Notes: generated by a model from the sequence alone, not told the origin. A DNA stretch of 64,000 bases from Protopterus annectens (GCF_019279795.1 NC_056738.1:406757245-406821244), one strand, 5' to 3'. Positions 34,716-45,132 are shown, counted from the first letter of the stretch. A program made the numbers and translations.

Positions 34716-34978
34716 TCAAGTACATAGGCTACATTTATACAGTTAAAACATCTCCTATTGGCTGCTTCTTGTTACATATTCATGAGTTAATCTAAGCTTA
34801 AAGATATATGCACATATAAACATGTTAAGATGTATAAAATGACAAAGTGAATATAAAAAACCATATAAAAAACATATAAAAACTCTCCATGAACACTCAA
34901 GATGCTCTAATAAATATGTATATATAAATATATATATCAAAAGAAATCTATTTCAAGGGGTAAAACATATATGTTCCA

Positions 34979-35380
34979 TCATTTATTATAAAATCTACAA
35001 ACATTCCTCCGTTTGTTTAACATAGGTTTAATGGAGGCTCTCTCATTGAGACCTAAACCCCTATCTGCTCTCAATCTAACTATCCACATACTCTCCTTAC
35101 TCTCAGTATGGTTCCTGATGTCACCTCCTCGTATACTGGGTTTAATATTCTCAAGAGCTCTAAATAGGAAATAATGTTCAGGACCTGCTTGGGCTACGTT
35201 AGCTAAGGCATTGTGAGGTGAAGCCTTCCTAATGTGGTAAAGATGTTCTCTTATCCTGTCTTTAAAACTGCGATTGGTTTTGCCAACATAAAATGCATCA
35301 CATATTTGGCACACTGCCAAATAAACTATATGAGTAGTATCACAGGTAGCTACAGCACGTATGCTAAAGTTAGTGTGCAT
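34979..35380 (-). pseudogene. PLE copy A GIY-YIG endonuclease
   Basis: 133-codon frame reading ATCDTTHIVYLAVCQICDAF, YVGKTNRSFKDRIREHLYHI and RKASPHNALA. GIY-YIG nucleases nick target DNA, and this is the hallmark endonuclease of Penelope/Neptune-type elements. It carries the YVG, the Arg of RIREH and the Glu. It has one 3-base deletion (NALANVAQAG versus NALAKHVAQAG in copy B). It is out of frame with the upstream Cys cluster, as in copy B. Confidence 0.85.
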
Positions 35381-36445
35381 GTCAGGATGTTCAAAAATGG
35401 ACTGGGGTCAAGAGAATTACAATAATTACAGCGTCCACATGGTTTTGTGTGTTCAAGAGGCATTGACCATTCATCCCTTTTTGAATAGCATAGCATTCTC
35501 CTTAAATTTAATTTGTTCCTATATAAAAAAGAGGGTTTAGTCCCCACAAGTTTACCGATGGTGTCATCAGTACAGAGAATAGGCCAGTGTTTCGTAATAA
35601 TATTCTTGATTGCTGGACAATCAGTACTATATGGTAAAGAAACCCTTACATGAGTTGATCTATCATCTCTACCATTGTCTGTTGTAACGGATCCACCAGT
35701 AATAACTGGTCCAAAATAAGGGGCTGCTCTGTTCAGTCTAAGTTTATTGACATCTAAGAGGTTGGACTCCATCTCTTGTGAGCTATAGCCCCGTTCTTCT
35801 AGCCTTATCTTGAGCTCACTCACTTCACTTAGGAAGCCTTCTTCTGTGCCATTTAGCCTAGAGGTTCTCATCCCTGGCCTCTAATGATATTCTTAAAATA
35901 TGCTGTGGGTGCATACTATCACGCTGTAATAGAGTATTAAAATAGCAAGGTTTCCTATAGACACCTGTATTAATCAAACCACATGCTAACTTTTCTATAT
36001 ACAAGTCAAGAAATTCTATCTTCTCTCTAGAGTGATTCATACTGAAGGTTAAATAGCCAGTGAGGTTGTTCAATATAGTATGGAACACAAACAAATCATC
36101 AACACTGCCTCTCCATAAAACAAAAACGTCATCCACGAAACGTCTATAAAAAGTTACATTTCTAAATTAAAGAGACTCTCAAATTCCCAAAATGCCAAAA
36201 ACATGTTTGCATAGCTGTTGGCACAAGGTGTGCCCATGGCTACGCCACCTCGCTGTTGGTAAAACTTGTTGTCATAGGTGAAAAGATTGTTATTCAAAAT
36301 GAGTTCAAGGAAATGTACAATGAGGTCTACTTTAACTGATGTATATTCGCTATGTAAGAGTAGATACTCGGTGATCTAAATCAGGCCTATATTATTTGGC
36401 AACACAGTAAACAAGGACTTGATGTCAAACGTTACAAAAATCAAG
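35350..36445 (-). pseudogene. PLE copy A RT (C-terminal part) and Cys cluster
   Basis: From the DIRS junction downward: FVTFDIKSLFTVLPNN, QQRGGVAMGTPCANSYANMF, YRRFVDDVFVLW (catalytic FVDD), HSREKIEFLDLYIEKL, then RGYSSQEMESNLLDVNKLRL, FGPVITGG and finally HTKPCGRCNYCNSL. The last is a CxxCxxC cluster that precedes the nuclease in Neptune-like elements. There are frame breaks near 36170 and 35870, and a stop occurs after NILTCTLTLAYVL. Confidence 0.85.
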
Positions 36446-36607
36446 ATGTTAAGTTGTCTGTCTCGCCTTCATTCTTGCTGGATGGGTTCGGAGCCGACCT
36501 CGGCTCAGACTCGGCCACTCTAAAAGCTCGAGAGTTGGTTCCACCGGCTCGAGGCTCCCCTTATATCCCACAATGCTAGGCGAGAGTTACCTCAGATCTC
36601 GTTTGCC
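36446..36607 (+). repeat. DIRS-A copy 1 left inverted terminal repeat
   Basis: Inverted match to 42178-42336 over about 160 bases, with few differences. It includes GGGTTCGGAGCCGACCTCGG, CTCGAGAGTTGGTTCCACCG and CACAATGCTAGGCGAGAGTT. The motif CGGAGCCGA found here recurs in the gag region. Confidence 0.92.
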
Positions 36608-36722
36608 GCTACAGCTTCGAGGTTGGTTGTTCCTACCGGTTCCTGGTGAGTGCTAATTTTTCTTGTAAAAATAACTCTTTAAAACCCCTTTTAAGTTAAT
36701 TTTCTTACTTAGTTAGTGTAGA

Positions 36723-38848
36723 TTAGAAAACTTTATTCCCGACCCTAAATTTTTCCCGTTTTCTTGTGTCTATTGTCTGGGGCCTTTGCACCTGCAGGAC
36801 TCCTGTGCTGTGTGCCATGGCTTCAGCCCCAGGGTCCTGCAGGAAAGAAAAAACAAATTAATTCTTAGAGGATTACTGAAGCCAGAGGATTCCCTGTCAG
36901 TTTCAACAGGGAAGCCCTCTAAGGCATCGAGGTCTTCGGCTCCGGCTTCTGGGCCGAGACCTCAGGTTGCTCAACCTTTGCCTTTATCGGCTCCGGCTGG
37001 AGCCGATAAGTCTCAGTCCACAGTTTCTGGTTCTCGGCTCCAGCCGGAGCCGAGGTTATTGAGGTTCCCGTGTCGGCTCCGACCAGACCTTCGGAGCCGA
37101 CAACTAGGAAGAGGTCCAGGTCACCATCTCTTGGCTCCGTTCATTTGGCTCCAGGATCTCCCCTGCTGTCTGAACGGAGCCAAAGGTCTCACTCCTCTAG
37201 GTCATCGAGGCTGTCGGATCATGACCTTCAGAGGGTAGTGAGTCGACTACTTAAGTCCGAGGCACTAGCCCAGATGCTTCAGAGCCCGACTCATCAGTCG
37301 ATGCCTGCCCCGGTCCATCAACATTTTCCTCCTTCGACTCTCTTGAGTTCGGAGCTGGGTCGCGTCGGAACCGAGACTGTGATTACGTCGGAGCCGAGAC
37401 AATTGTCTTTGGCTCCGTCGTCGGCTCCGTTTTCTTCTTTGGAAGAATCTCGGCGCGGACTTCCTCGGCTCCGAGGGGTGAGTGGCATCGGACCCTTGTC
37501 CGACCCCTCTCCTCTCGGGGCTTCGGCGCTGGTGAGTTTGGCTCCGACATCGGCCTCGGAGCCATCACTGTCGGTGCCGAGGGGGGTTCTTAGCTCCTCG
37601 GAGCGGGGACCTCTGGCTCTGCCTGACAGGGGTGCATTCGAGGTCATGCGGAGTGTGTTAGAGCCTGGCTCTACTCCACAGTCGGCTCCGTCCGCCCCTC
37701 CCTCTATGCTGCCTCAGGGTAAGTCGACTCACTCCCTCATCCCGGACCGCAGAGAGCCAGCTCCTCAGGAGCCCCTGTGGGATTTCATCCTCTTCCGAGG
37801 CCTCTCCTGATTTGGCAGAAGACCCCCATCGGAAGAGGAAGTGTAAGAGGAAACACATTGACTCACCTGAGTCTATCACGCCAGACACAGATTTGGATGA
37901 TTCTGAGGGTTCCCCCCGTTCCCCTTCTGAAGATGTCTCATTTGCAGACATTCTGGAGATCCTGAAACAGAGGGGAAATTGGCCAGCCCTCAACCCTTCG
38001 GAGGACGAATCTGTGTATCTTGAGGCGTTTGGCTCTCGTCCTTCCACCTCCTGGGTGTCCCCTCCCTTCGACCCCCTCATGCAGGTGGTTGCTAAGAAGG
38101 CATGGACGGCTCCTGATTCAGTGGACCCCACTCCCAGGAGACCCTCTAAGTTCATCACAGCTCCAGCAGACAAGCAGTTTTTAACAAAAGGAGTTTCTGT
38201 GGATGCTATGGTGGTAGCTGCTGCCACAAAGAAGGAACTGGCTGATCCTTCAGTACCTGTCCATCCACCTAACAAGGAATCTAGGTCCATGGATAGGTAC
38301 GGGAAGCGGATGTTCTCCTCAGCGACATTTACCATGCGTTCGCTGAACTACCTGTGCCATTTCACTCGTCTTCAAAGGGACTTGATCAAGGAAGCGAGTG
38401 AAATGTTAAAGGATCCTACAGCTGCGGGTTTCCAAGACAAGATGAACACGCAGCTGGCTACCCTTAATTCCATATCCAACTCCTCCTCCGCTTTCTTACG
38501 CGGCTGATGGAGCGAGCAGAGCCACAGGGACAGGTGTGGCCTTACGTAGGCACGCCTGGATGCGGCTATGCAATTTTGGACCCTTTCAAGACGTCTTTCA
38601 CGAACTCCCTTTTGATGGATCATCTCTTTGGTCCTCAACTGAAAGAAACCCTGACTAGGTGCGAGACTGATGGCAAGACCCTTTCTGCCGTCGGAGTCCG
38701 TTTTCCGACTCCTTCCAGGCCTTCCCCCAAGGGCCAGAAGGGTGGAAAGTGGTGGTTCCGTAAACAACCTCAAGGGACTTCGCCTGACGACAGAGTCGCT
38801 TTCCTACCAAAGGCAGAGGTGGGAATAACAATGGTAGACGCCGCCTAG
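36723..38848 (+). pseudogene. DIRS-A gag-like ORF, three frameshifts
   Basis: No clear ATG. The frame opens near 36723 and reaches a Cys/His cluster (SCVYCLGPLHLQDSCAVCHG). It continues in a Ser/Pro-rich part and shifts frame at about 37050 (SAPTRPSEPTTRKRSRSPSL onward). It shifts again at about 37790 (AEDPHRKRKCKRKHIDSPES, DTDLDDSEGS, DVSFADILEILKQRGNWPAL) and at about 38500 (GPQLKETLTRCETDGKTLSA, then a basic GQKGGKWWFRKQ end). A conserved middle, SVDAMVVAAATKKELADPSV to RSLNYLCHFTRLQRDLIKEA, is shared with copy 2. The role as RNA-packaging Gag is inferred from position. Confidence 0.78.
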
Positions 38849-39152
38849 GGGCAGGGGGTCCGCAGAACCAGGGCAATCGGGAAACCTTCCCTGACAAGCC
38901 CTTTCAGCATCCCTGAGGTGTTGCCCGGCTGCCCATCTTCGGAGGCAGTCCGGGGAAGATTGTCACTGTACCCAGAAGCCTGGCTATCCCTGACTCAAGA
39001 CAAATGGGTACAGTCCATCATTTCAAGGCTATTCTATCCCCTTTCTTCGCTTTCCAAATCAGTCAAAAATCCCTTCCAGATGTTCCACCCGCTCAAAGGG
39101 ATCTAGCAGCTTTGGAAATTTCAAAACTGCTTGCAAAAGAGCAATTCAGCCA

Positions 39153-39924
39153 GTGCCAGCAGACCAACAAGGATCCGGAATCTACTCAAGGTTCTTTTTA
39201 GTTCCAAAGAAAACAGGGGACTGGAGACCGATATTGGATCTCAGTGTCTTGAACAAATCAGTCAAGAAAACAAGATTTCGGATGGTCACGCTGCAATCCA
39301 TCCTTCCCCTTTTGGGTAAAGGAAACTGGATGTGCTCTATAGACCTTCGGGATGCGTACTATCACATAAAAATGAACAGACGCTCCAGAAGATTCCTCCG
39401 CTTCAGGCTGGGAACCAGTCATTTTCAGTTCAGGGCCCTGCCCTTTGGTCTCACCACTGCCCCCCGGGTGTTTACCAAATGCATGGCAGTGGTAGCTTCT
39501 CACCTGAGACGACAAGGATTCCAGGTGTTTCAATATTTGGACGACTGGCTCCTCACAGCTCCCACCAAGCATCTCCTTCTGATGGCCAGAGATTATACTT
39601 TTCGCGTTTGTCAAAAACTGGGTATTTCAATAAATTGCGAAAAGTCTGTTTTGTCGCCTTGTCGTACTATTACTTACATAGGCGCAAATCTAGATACTAT
39701 AAACATGTCTGCAAGGCTAACGCATCAAAGGATATCAGACATTCACAAATTGGTATCACTCCTTCTCAACAACAACAGAATCAAAGCCAGGTTAGTTTTA
39801 AAGGTGTTGGGAATCATGGCAGCGGCCATACCTCTCCTTCCATTAGCCAGATACCACATGCGGATCCTTCAGTGGATGCTTTTTACTCAATGGTCATACC
39901 AAGAACTCCCAATGTCTCACCATT
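39153..39924 (+). CDS. DIRS-A reverse transcriptase domain
   Basis: Continuous RT domain: GIYSRFFLVPKKTGDWRPIL (fingers), MCSIDLRDAYYHIKM (first catalytic Asp), LPFGLTTAPRVFTKCMAV, VFQYLDDWLL (catalytic YLDD, 39533-39544), then INCEKSVL and YIGANLD, and the linker VLKVLGIMAAAIPLLPLARY. It should continue straight into RNase H. Here the RNase H lies in another frame from about 39925, so one indel separates them. DIRS-B copy 2 keeps RT and RNase H in one frame, so I read this as a mutation and not a programmed shift. Confidence 0.88.
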
Positions 39925-40815
39925 GTGATCACGCAGGCGTGCAAAAAGCATCTCATGTGGTGGATGTCTTCCCCCCAGCTCCTGTCGGGAAGACCCTTTG
40001 TTCCACCTCCTCCGGTTGCTACACTGACAACGGATGCCTCCCTGATCGGGTGGGGGGGGCATTATCAGGGCAGGACAGTCCAGGGCACATGGCAACCGAA
40101 CGAATGCCACTTGCACATAAATGTTCTGGAGATGAGAGCAGTGCTTTTAGCGTTGCAAGCCCTTCAAGACTCTCTTCCCTTGGGAACAATTGCAATCCAG
40201 ACAGACAATATGTCTGTAGTGTGGTACATCAACAAACAAGGCGGAACCAGATCATACTCCCTGTGTCGAGAAGCACTCAGACTGTGGCAATGGGCGATTT
40301 CTTCTCAGCGTTTTCTGATAGCAACGCACATCCCCGGGAAGTCCAATCATATTGCGGACAAGTTGAGCAGAGCTATTCTCATGCCTCACGAGTGGTCTCT
40401 GAAAGACTCTGTAGTGAGAGAAATTTTTCTCAAGTGGGGTCAGCCTTGCTGCGATCTTTTTGCTACTCCCCAAAACAGCAAGTGCAGAGAATATTTCACT
40501 CTATTCCCTTTACCAGGCCAACCCAGCAGAGACGCTCTAGTCCAAGTTTGGCCCCGGGGACTTCTGTATGCATTTCCTCCTTTCCCACTGATCTCTCAAG
40601 TAATTCAGAAAGCTATCGCTCAGAAGGCCTCCTTGATCCTCATTGCTCCTTACTGGCCTCGACAAGTGTGGTTCCCCTTTCTACATCGTTTTCTCTTGGA
40701 GCGACCTTGGAACCTGGACCTAGTTCCAGATCTTTTGATCCATCAGTCGGGTCAGTTTCATCGCTCCCTCCCCTCTCTGAACCTCACTGCTTGGTTCCTC
40801 CAGTTCCAACCGTAG
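39925..40815 (+). CDS. DIRS-A RNase H and post-RNase H domain
   Basis: 297-codon open frame, stop at 40815. RNase H blocks: ATLTTDASLIGWGGHYQGRT (Asp), INVLEMRAVLLALQALQDSL (Glu), AIQTDNMSVVWYINKQGGTR (Asp), IPGKSNHIADKLSRAI (last Asp). Then MPHEWSL and CCDLFATPQN, and the conserved ILIAPYWPRQVWFPFL segment. This removes the RNA strand during reverse transcription. The C-terminal part overlaps the start of the recombinase frame, as is usual in DIRS elements. It has no start codon of its own and is cut off from RT by an indel. Confidence 0.87.
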   Translation: MITQACKKHLMWWMSSPQLLSGRPFVPPPPVATLTTDASLIGWGGHYQGRTVQGTWQPNECHLHINVLEMRAVLLALQALQDSLPLGTIAIQTDNMSVVWYINKQGGTRSYSLCREALRLWQWAISSQRFLIATHIPGKSNHIADKLSRAILMPHEWSLKDSVVREIFLKWGQPCCDLFATPQNSKCREYFTLFPLPGQPSRDALVQVWPRGLLYAFPPFPLISQVIQKAIAQKASLILIAPYWPRQVWFPFLHRFLLERPWNLDLVPDLLIHQSGQFHRSLPSLNLTAWFLQFQP

Positions 40816-41840
40816 CCAGGCTTCCTCAATTATCTCACTCTGTTAGAGATATATTGATAGCTTCCCATAAATCTTCCACTCGAAAGATTTATTTGAGTAA
40901 GTGGAAACGCTTCTCATATTGGGCACAAGGAAAGGACATAGATCCTTTCACCGCTTCCATCCAACTAGTCCTTGATTTTCTAGCTGAACACTTCCATGCA
41001 GGTTCATCTCCATCTACACTTAAGGTTCAATTGGCAGCTATTTCTAACTTCCATGTGGGTATTTCTGAATCTGCCCTAATGTCCCACAAACTTTGCAAAG
41101 CCTTTTTGAAAGGAGTTTTTCTTCTCAGACCTCCTATAAGAAATCCTCCTTCTCCTTGGGACCTAAATTTAGTTCTTGCTTCTTTGATTCTTTCTCCTTT
41201 CGAACCTGCAGCTTCCTGTTCCTTGAAATTGTTATCATGGAAAACTCTCTCTCTGGTAGCTATTACATCAGCTAGAAGAGTTTCAGAACTTCAAGCACTC
41301 AGTTGTCGTCCTCCTTATCTTTTATTTCATAAGGACAGAGTATCTTTACGAACTAACCCGTCCTTTTTACCTAAGGTGGTCTCAACATCAAATCTAAACC
41401 AAAGCATTGACCTCCCTGTCTTTTTTCCAGAGTATTCCAATAGGTCTGAACAAAAATTACACTGCCTGGATGTTCGTCAATTGAGGTACTACTTGGATAG
41501 AACAAAACAATTCAGAAAATCTGATCAGCTGTTTGTCTCCTATGCGGAAAGCAGAAAGGGACTTTCAGTTTCAAAGGTATCATTATCCAGATGGCTAACA
41601 TCTTTGATTTCCCTGGTATATGAGATTAGGCAACAAAAATTGCCTAATAAACCTAAAGCCCATTCTACCAGAGCTTTGGCTACTTCTCTAGCCTTCAAAG
41701 ACAGACTGCCTATTGACACCATTTGTGCAGCGGCTACTTGGGCTACTCCTCACACTTTTATTTCTCATTATAAGTTGGATTTAGCTTCTAGGCATAGAGC
41801 TAACTTTGGTTCCACTGTTCTCAGGAGTCTGTTCCGTTAG
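40773..41840 (+). CDS. DIRS-A tyrosine recombinase
   Basis: Open to the stop at 41840. It is in the same frame as RT, which makes an 895-codon open stretch from 39153. The recombinase proper starts near SVRDILIASHKSSTRKIYLS (core-binding domain). It continues with DFLAEHFHAGSSPSTLKVQL and then the catalytic domain: AITSARRVSELQAL (Arg, 41271-41290), KAHSTRALAT (HxxR, 41661-41672), AAATWATPHTFISHYKLD (Trp 41739, Tyr nucleophile about 41769). All active-site residues are present and I see no break. It would integrate the circular cDNA without target duplication. The actual start codon is uncertain. Confidence 0.9.
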   Translation, partial: LSEPHCLVPPVPTVARLPQLSHSVRDILIASHKSSTRKIYLSKWKRFSYWAQGKDIDPFTASIQLVLDFLAEHFHAGSSPSTLKVQLAAISNFHVGISESALMSHKLCKAFLKGVFLLRPPIRNPPSPWDLNLVLASLILSPFEPAASCSLKLLSWKTLSLVAITSARRVSELQALSCRPPYLLFHKDRVSLRTNPSFLPKVVSTSNLNQSIDLPVFFPEYSNRSEQKLHCLDVRQLRYYLDRTKQFRKSDQLFVSYAESRKGLSVSKVSLSRWLTSLISLVYEIRQQKLPNKPKAHSTRALATSLAFKDRLPIDTICAAATWATPHTFISHYKLDLASRHRANFGSTVLRSLFR

Positions 41841-41873
41841 GCCACCCGGGACAAGGTGCTAGGGACGCGGTCC

Positions 41874-41974
41874 CATCCAGCAAGAATGAAGGCGAGATAG
41901 ACAACTTAACATATAGAAGTTATGTTCTTACCATAACGTTCCATGTTAGTTGTCTTCTTCTCGCCTTCTTCTTG
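41874..41974 (+). repeat. DIRS-A internal complementary region
   Basis: CATCCAGCAAGAATGAAGGC, GAGATAGACAACTTAACAT (inverted left end) join at ATATAG to AGAAGTTATGTTCTTACCAT and AACGTTCCATGTTAGTTGTC (inverted right end). The junction defines both element termini. Confidence 0.92.
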
Positions 41975-42177
41975 CGTCCCACCCTCCTTCCCCCTGGCCT
42001 GGACAGACCTAGAGGAGTTGTGATTGTGACCTCTCTTTCTACCACCTCTTTCTTAGACATATGCTATTTTGCATATTTCCTAGTTCAGGATGTAGGTCAC
42101 CCTTCTTTCTTCCTGTGGTTAGAGGTGGACTTTGTTTACAGTTATACTGTTACTATTATGAGCTGGGGTTAGCTTAC

Positions 42178-42366
42178 AAACGAGATCTGAGGTAACTCTC
42201 GCCTAGCATTGTGGGATATAAGGGGAGCCTCGAGCCGGTGGAACCAACTCTCGAGCTTTTAGAGTGGCCGAGTCGGAGCCGAGGTCGGCTCCGAACCCAT
42301 CCAGCAAGAAGAAGGCGAGAAGAAGACAACTAACATGGAACGTTATGGTAAGAACATAACTTCTAT
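42178..42366 (+). repeat. DIRS-A copy 1 right inverted terminal repeat
   Basis: Inverted partner of 36446-36607, plus a 30-base outer extension (GGAACGTTATGGTAAGAACA, TAACTTCTAT) that is absent at the left end but copied in the internal complementary region. Confidence 0.92.
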
Positions 42367-43109
42367 TTATCAACGTCACAAATGCCACCTAAGCAGTCAT
42401 ACAAATCTGTTAAAAACTGTTTGGAATCTTTCAGTACAACTTTGTTCTTATTTAATATAGGTCGCAAATGTTTTTCAACATAGACAGAAAGGTTTTCAGT
42501 GATCCAACCCTGACCAGACACTATGGGTCTCATTGGTGGGTCAATGGAGTCTTTGTGAATCTTAGGTAACCCATGTATTGTTGGTACAAGTGGATTCTTA
42601 AAGACATAGTCAAACAATTCTTGATCCAAGATATCACCTTTCAACATATCTAATAACATATTGTTTACGTGACTAATAGTGGCTTGCACTATTTGTTCGT
42701 TAACTTGTAAATAGAAATCATCTTCCAAGAGTTTAATCATAGCATCATGATATTTGCTAGTGTCCATAACTACTATCCGACCACCTTTATCAGCTGGTTT
42801 GATGGTTATGGACTGTAATGACTGGAGTTTAAGTAAGCTAGTCTGCTCCCCTCTAGTCAAATTACCATTCTTCCTATATTTCTTTAGAGAAAAATATTCA
42901 AACAAATCATCCTCAGTTAGTTTCAAATATGCCTCAACTAACGGATGATTAGGTGGGACAAAGTTGCTAAGCTTCTTAAACTTTGGTGGTCTAGTAATGT
43001 TATTGTCTGTCAATTCACTATCAGTTTTATCATGAAATAGCAGTTTAAGCATAAGATTTCGACAGAAAAGTCTCATGTCTACTACAGTGTCCGTAGTTAC
43101 TGTGTGCAC
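42367..43109 (-). pseudogene. PLE copy A RT, N-terminal part
   Basis: A 248-codon minus-strand frame (to 42363) that reads through FEYFSLKKYRKNGNLTRGEQ, TIKPADKGGRIVVMDTSKY and LPKIHKDSIDPPMRPIVSGQ to CLGGICDVD, where DIRS-A interrupts it. It keeps the two bases (CT) missing at 47036 in copy B, so here the RT N-terminus is in frame. The KPADKGG and RPIVSG motifs are typical of Penelope RTs. Confidence 0.87.
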
Positions 43110-44435
43110 TTGGTATAAAGTTTAGGCCTTTACATAATAATTTCTCATCACATTCAGTCAACAAATATCCTGAGATGTTATGTATCATAGAATCTGCTGG
43201 TATCAACATTTCAGCTGTATCTAATTTACTTTGTTCTTCCACATCTTCTTTATTGTCTGATGTGGTACATACTCCTCTGATAATTTGCGTTTCTGTCTCC
43301 CCCTGCTCATAGAGCGTCCCCTTGTTATATTCTTGTCCTTTCGGACTGGGAGGGAAAAGGAGCTCACTTACTACTCCTGTAGTGATGGTGGTATGTACTT
43401 TGTGAGGTAACTTGGATCTCACTATGCCGTCATCTACTGACAACCTCTTATTGATCGGTCCCTTCACAACATGTACTGCTGGATATAAGTTAGTTCTGTC
43501 TGCAATATTATTCACAGTAGTAGGCTGACTAACTTCTTTATTATTTGTATTAATAGAGCTAGATCCACTCTCACTATGTAAAATAGTAATTACATCATCA
43601 GTATCATTGGAAGTAGTAGTGTTATTAATGTTGGCTATATTTTGTACCCTATTACTAGGCGATACATTGTTATGTACACAGTTAGTAATATCCACAGCTT
43701 CACAAGCATTATTAACAACATTAATATTTTCAGAACCAGTACTAGGTTCGGAACTCAGTTGTCTAACACTAGTATAGTCATTAGGTTTAATGGTAGCACT
43801 ATAATGTCCATGTTTAGGCCAAACGAAGACTTGTCCTAAATTAAAATCTCTGTGATCTCTAATTATCTTGCTTCTCTTCTGTTGGAGAAGTTTCCGCTCT
43901 AAGGCTGATATTCCATCCAACAGGCTTTCAAATAGTGGTTCTATTACAGTCCTTGGGAAACAAGAAAAAAATATCTTCTGTTGTTTCTTAATGTTATTAA
44001 TGAGTTTCTCCTCTTCAGAGGCAAAAAAGTCAATAAGTAACTCCATGTACTGTTTGCTTACCTCCAAGTTCAGGCGCTGCCACCTTGAAAGCAACTCTGG
44101 ATAATGTTCCCCCTGATTGGGCGTGTTTAATATACGTAATCCTCTCGGTACAATTTTTGTGTCCAAACAATAACGAAAATGCAAGCGCTGTGTTTGCAAA
44201 CGTTTCAAATGTGCAAAGTCTTTCTCTAGACTGTCCAACAGGCGTTGTAGCTCATCCAAGTCGGGTGTCGCCGTATCCGTGTCATCAAAGCGCTCCAAAG
44301 CCGGTGCCAGGAAGTGACTGTTGAACAGACGAGATTCTGTTCAAACCTCTTCTGTAGATGAGCGACTGAGCCCAGGTCTACACCTCGGGGCTCATAGTCT
44401 AGCTCAATATCTACAGTTTCACTCTGACTCTGCAT
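43045..44435 (-). pseudogene. PLE copy A ORF1, frameshifted
   Basis: Starts at the ATG at 44435 (MQSQSETVDIELDYEPRG), as in copy B. It shifts frame near 44290 (copy A TSWHRLWSAL versus copy B TSWQFALERFDDAD) and again near 43330, where the basic tail of copy B becomes SPKGQEYNKGTLYEQGETE. Apart from these it is nearly identical to copy B over 400 codons. See the copy B entry for domain content. Confidence 0.78.
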
Positions 44436-44788
44436 AATGGAAAAAATAGTGCAAAGGCACAGTAACAAATAAAGTAGCCAAAAATGGCTGTATGCAGGGT
44501 AAAGATACAAACAAAAGTTATGCGCTAAGCAAACGCTGTTCACTGGTAGTAGACTCTGCTCCAAAGTCAGCAAGAAAAAATGAAGCTAATAAAACAGGAA
44601 CAAACCACTTGTTGACAAACAGGATAAACGCCCAGTGCTCCAGAAAAACTTAAATAATATTAATGGAACCAAAAGGAGCAACTAGGCTGATGCAGAGTCA
44701 CAAGTAGAAATGAAAGGCAAAATCCTCAGGTTAAAATCCAAATGAAAGGCAAAATCCTCAGGTTAAAATCCAACTTTAATTCCACTGC

Positions 44789-44849
44789 AGGTCAGATAAG
44801 CGCTTTCACTCATTCATTTGAGCTTCGTCAGATCATGTAACAAAGACCT
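44789..44849 (-). ncRNA. Hammerhead ribozyme-like motif, PLE copy A 5' repeat
   Basis: Same 61-base motif as at 34655-34715, with core CTGACGA, stem II GCTC/GAGT, GAAA and stem III palindrome AGCGCT intact. A second copy in the same element is expected, because Penelope-like elements carry the motif in each terminal repeat. Confidence 0.78.
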
Positions 44850-45071
44850 TCAAGTACATAGGCTACATTTATACAGTTAAAACATCTCCTATTGGCTGCT
44901 TCTTGTTACATATTCATGAGTTAATCTAAGCTTAAAGATATATGCACATATAAACATGTTAAGATGTATAAAATGACAAAGTGAATATAAAAAACATATA
45001 AAAACTCTCCATGAACAAGAAGCAGCCAATAGGAGATGTTTTAACTGTATAAATGTAGCCTATGTACTTGA

Positions 45072-45132
45072 AGGTCTTTGTTACATGATCTGACGAAGCT
45101 CAAATGAATGAGTGAAAGCGCTTATCTGACCT
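45072..45132 (+). ncRNA. Hammerhead ribozyme-like motif, PLE copy B 5' repeat
   Basis: AGGTC ... GAT, CTGACGA, GCTC...GAGT, GAAA, AGCGCT, T, ATC, T, GACCT. All core elements of a type I hammerhead with a short dimer-type stem III are present. The predicted cleavage site would define the RNA 5' end of the element. Confidence 0.8.

Larger units (their letters stand above)
34452..36445 (-). mobile_element. Penelope-like element copy A, 3' half
   Basis: Minus-strand Penelope-like retroelement with RT and a GIY-YIG endonuclease. The outer end (34452-35000) is its 3' terminal repeat with a hammerhead-like motif. The rest of the element (5' half) is at 42367-45012, beyond a DIRS-A inserted precisely between AAATCAAG and TTATCAAC. 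It is the left arm of a large inverted repeat whose right arm is 45016-49478. Confidence 0.88.
36446..42366 (+). mobile_element. DIRS-A copy 1, near-complete DIRS retrotransposon
   Basis: 5921-bp DIRS1-like element with inverted terminal repeats, gag, RT-RNase H, tyrosine recombinase and internal complementary region. It sits in Penelope copy A. The uninterrupted target in copy B shows that no target base was duplicated or lost, as expected of recombinase-mediated integration of a circle. The element ends ATGTT...CTTCTAT agree with the joined ends in the internal complementary region. Gag has three frame breaks and RT-RNase H one. The recombinase is open throughout. Confidence 0.93.
42367..45012 (-). 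mobile_element. Penelope-like element copy A, 5' half
   Basis: Continuation of 34452-36445 on the other side of the DIRS-A. On the minus strand: 5' terminal repeat with hammerhead-like motif (45012-44596), ORF1 region and the N-terminal part of RT. It abuts copy B head to head at 45013-45016. Confidence 0.88.
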
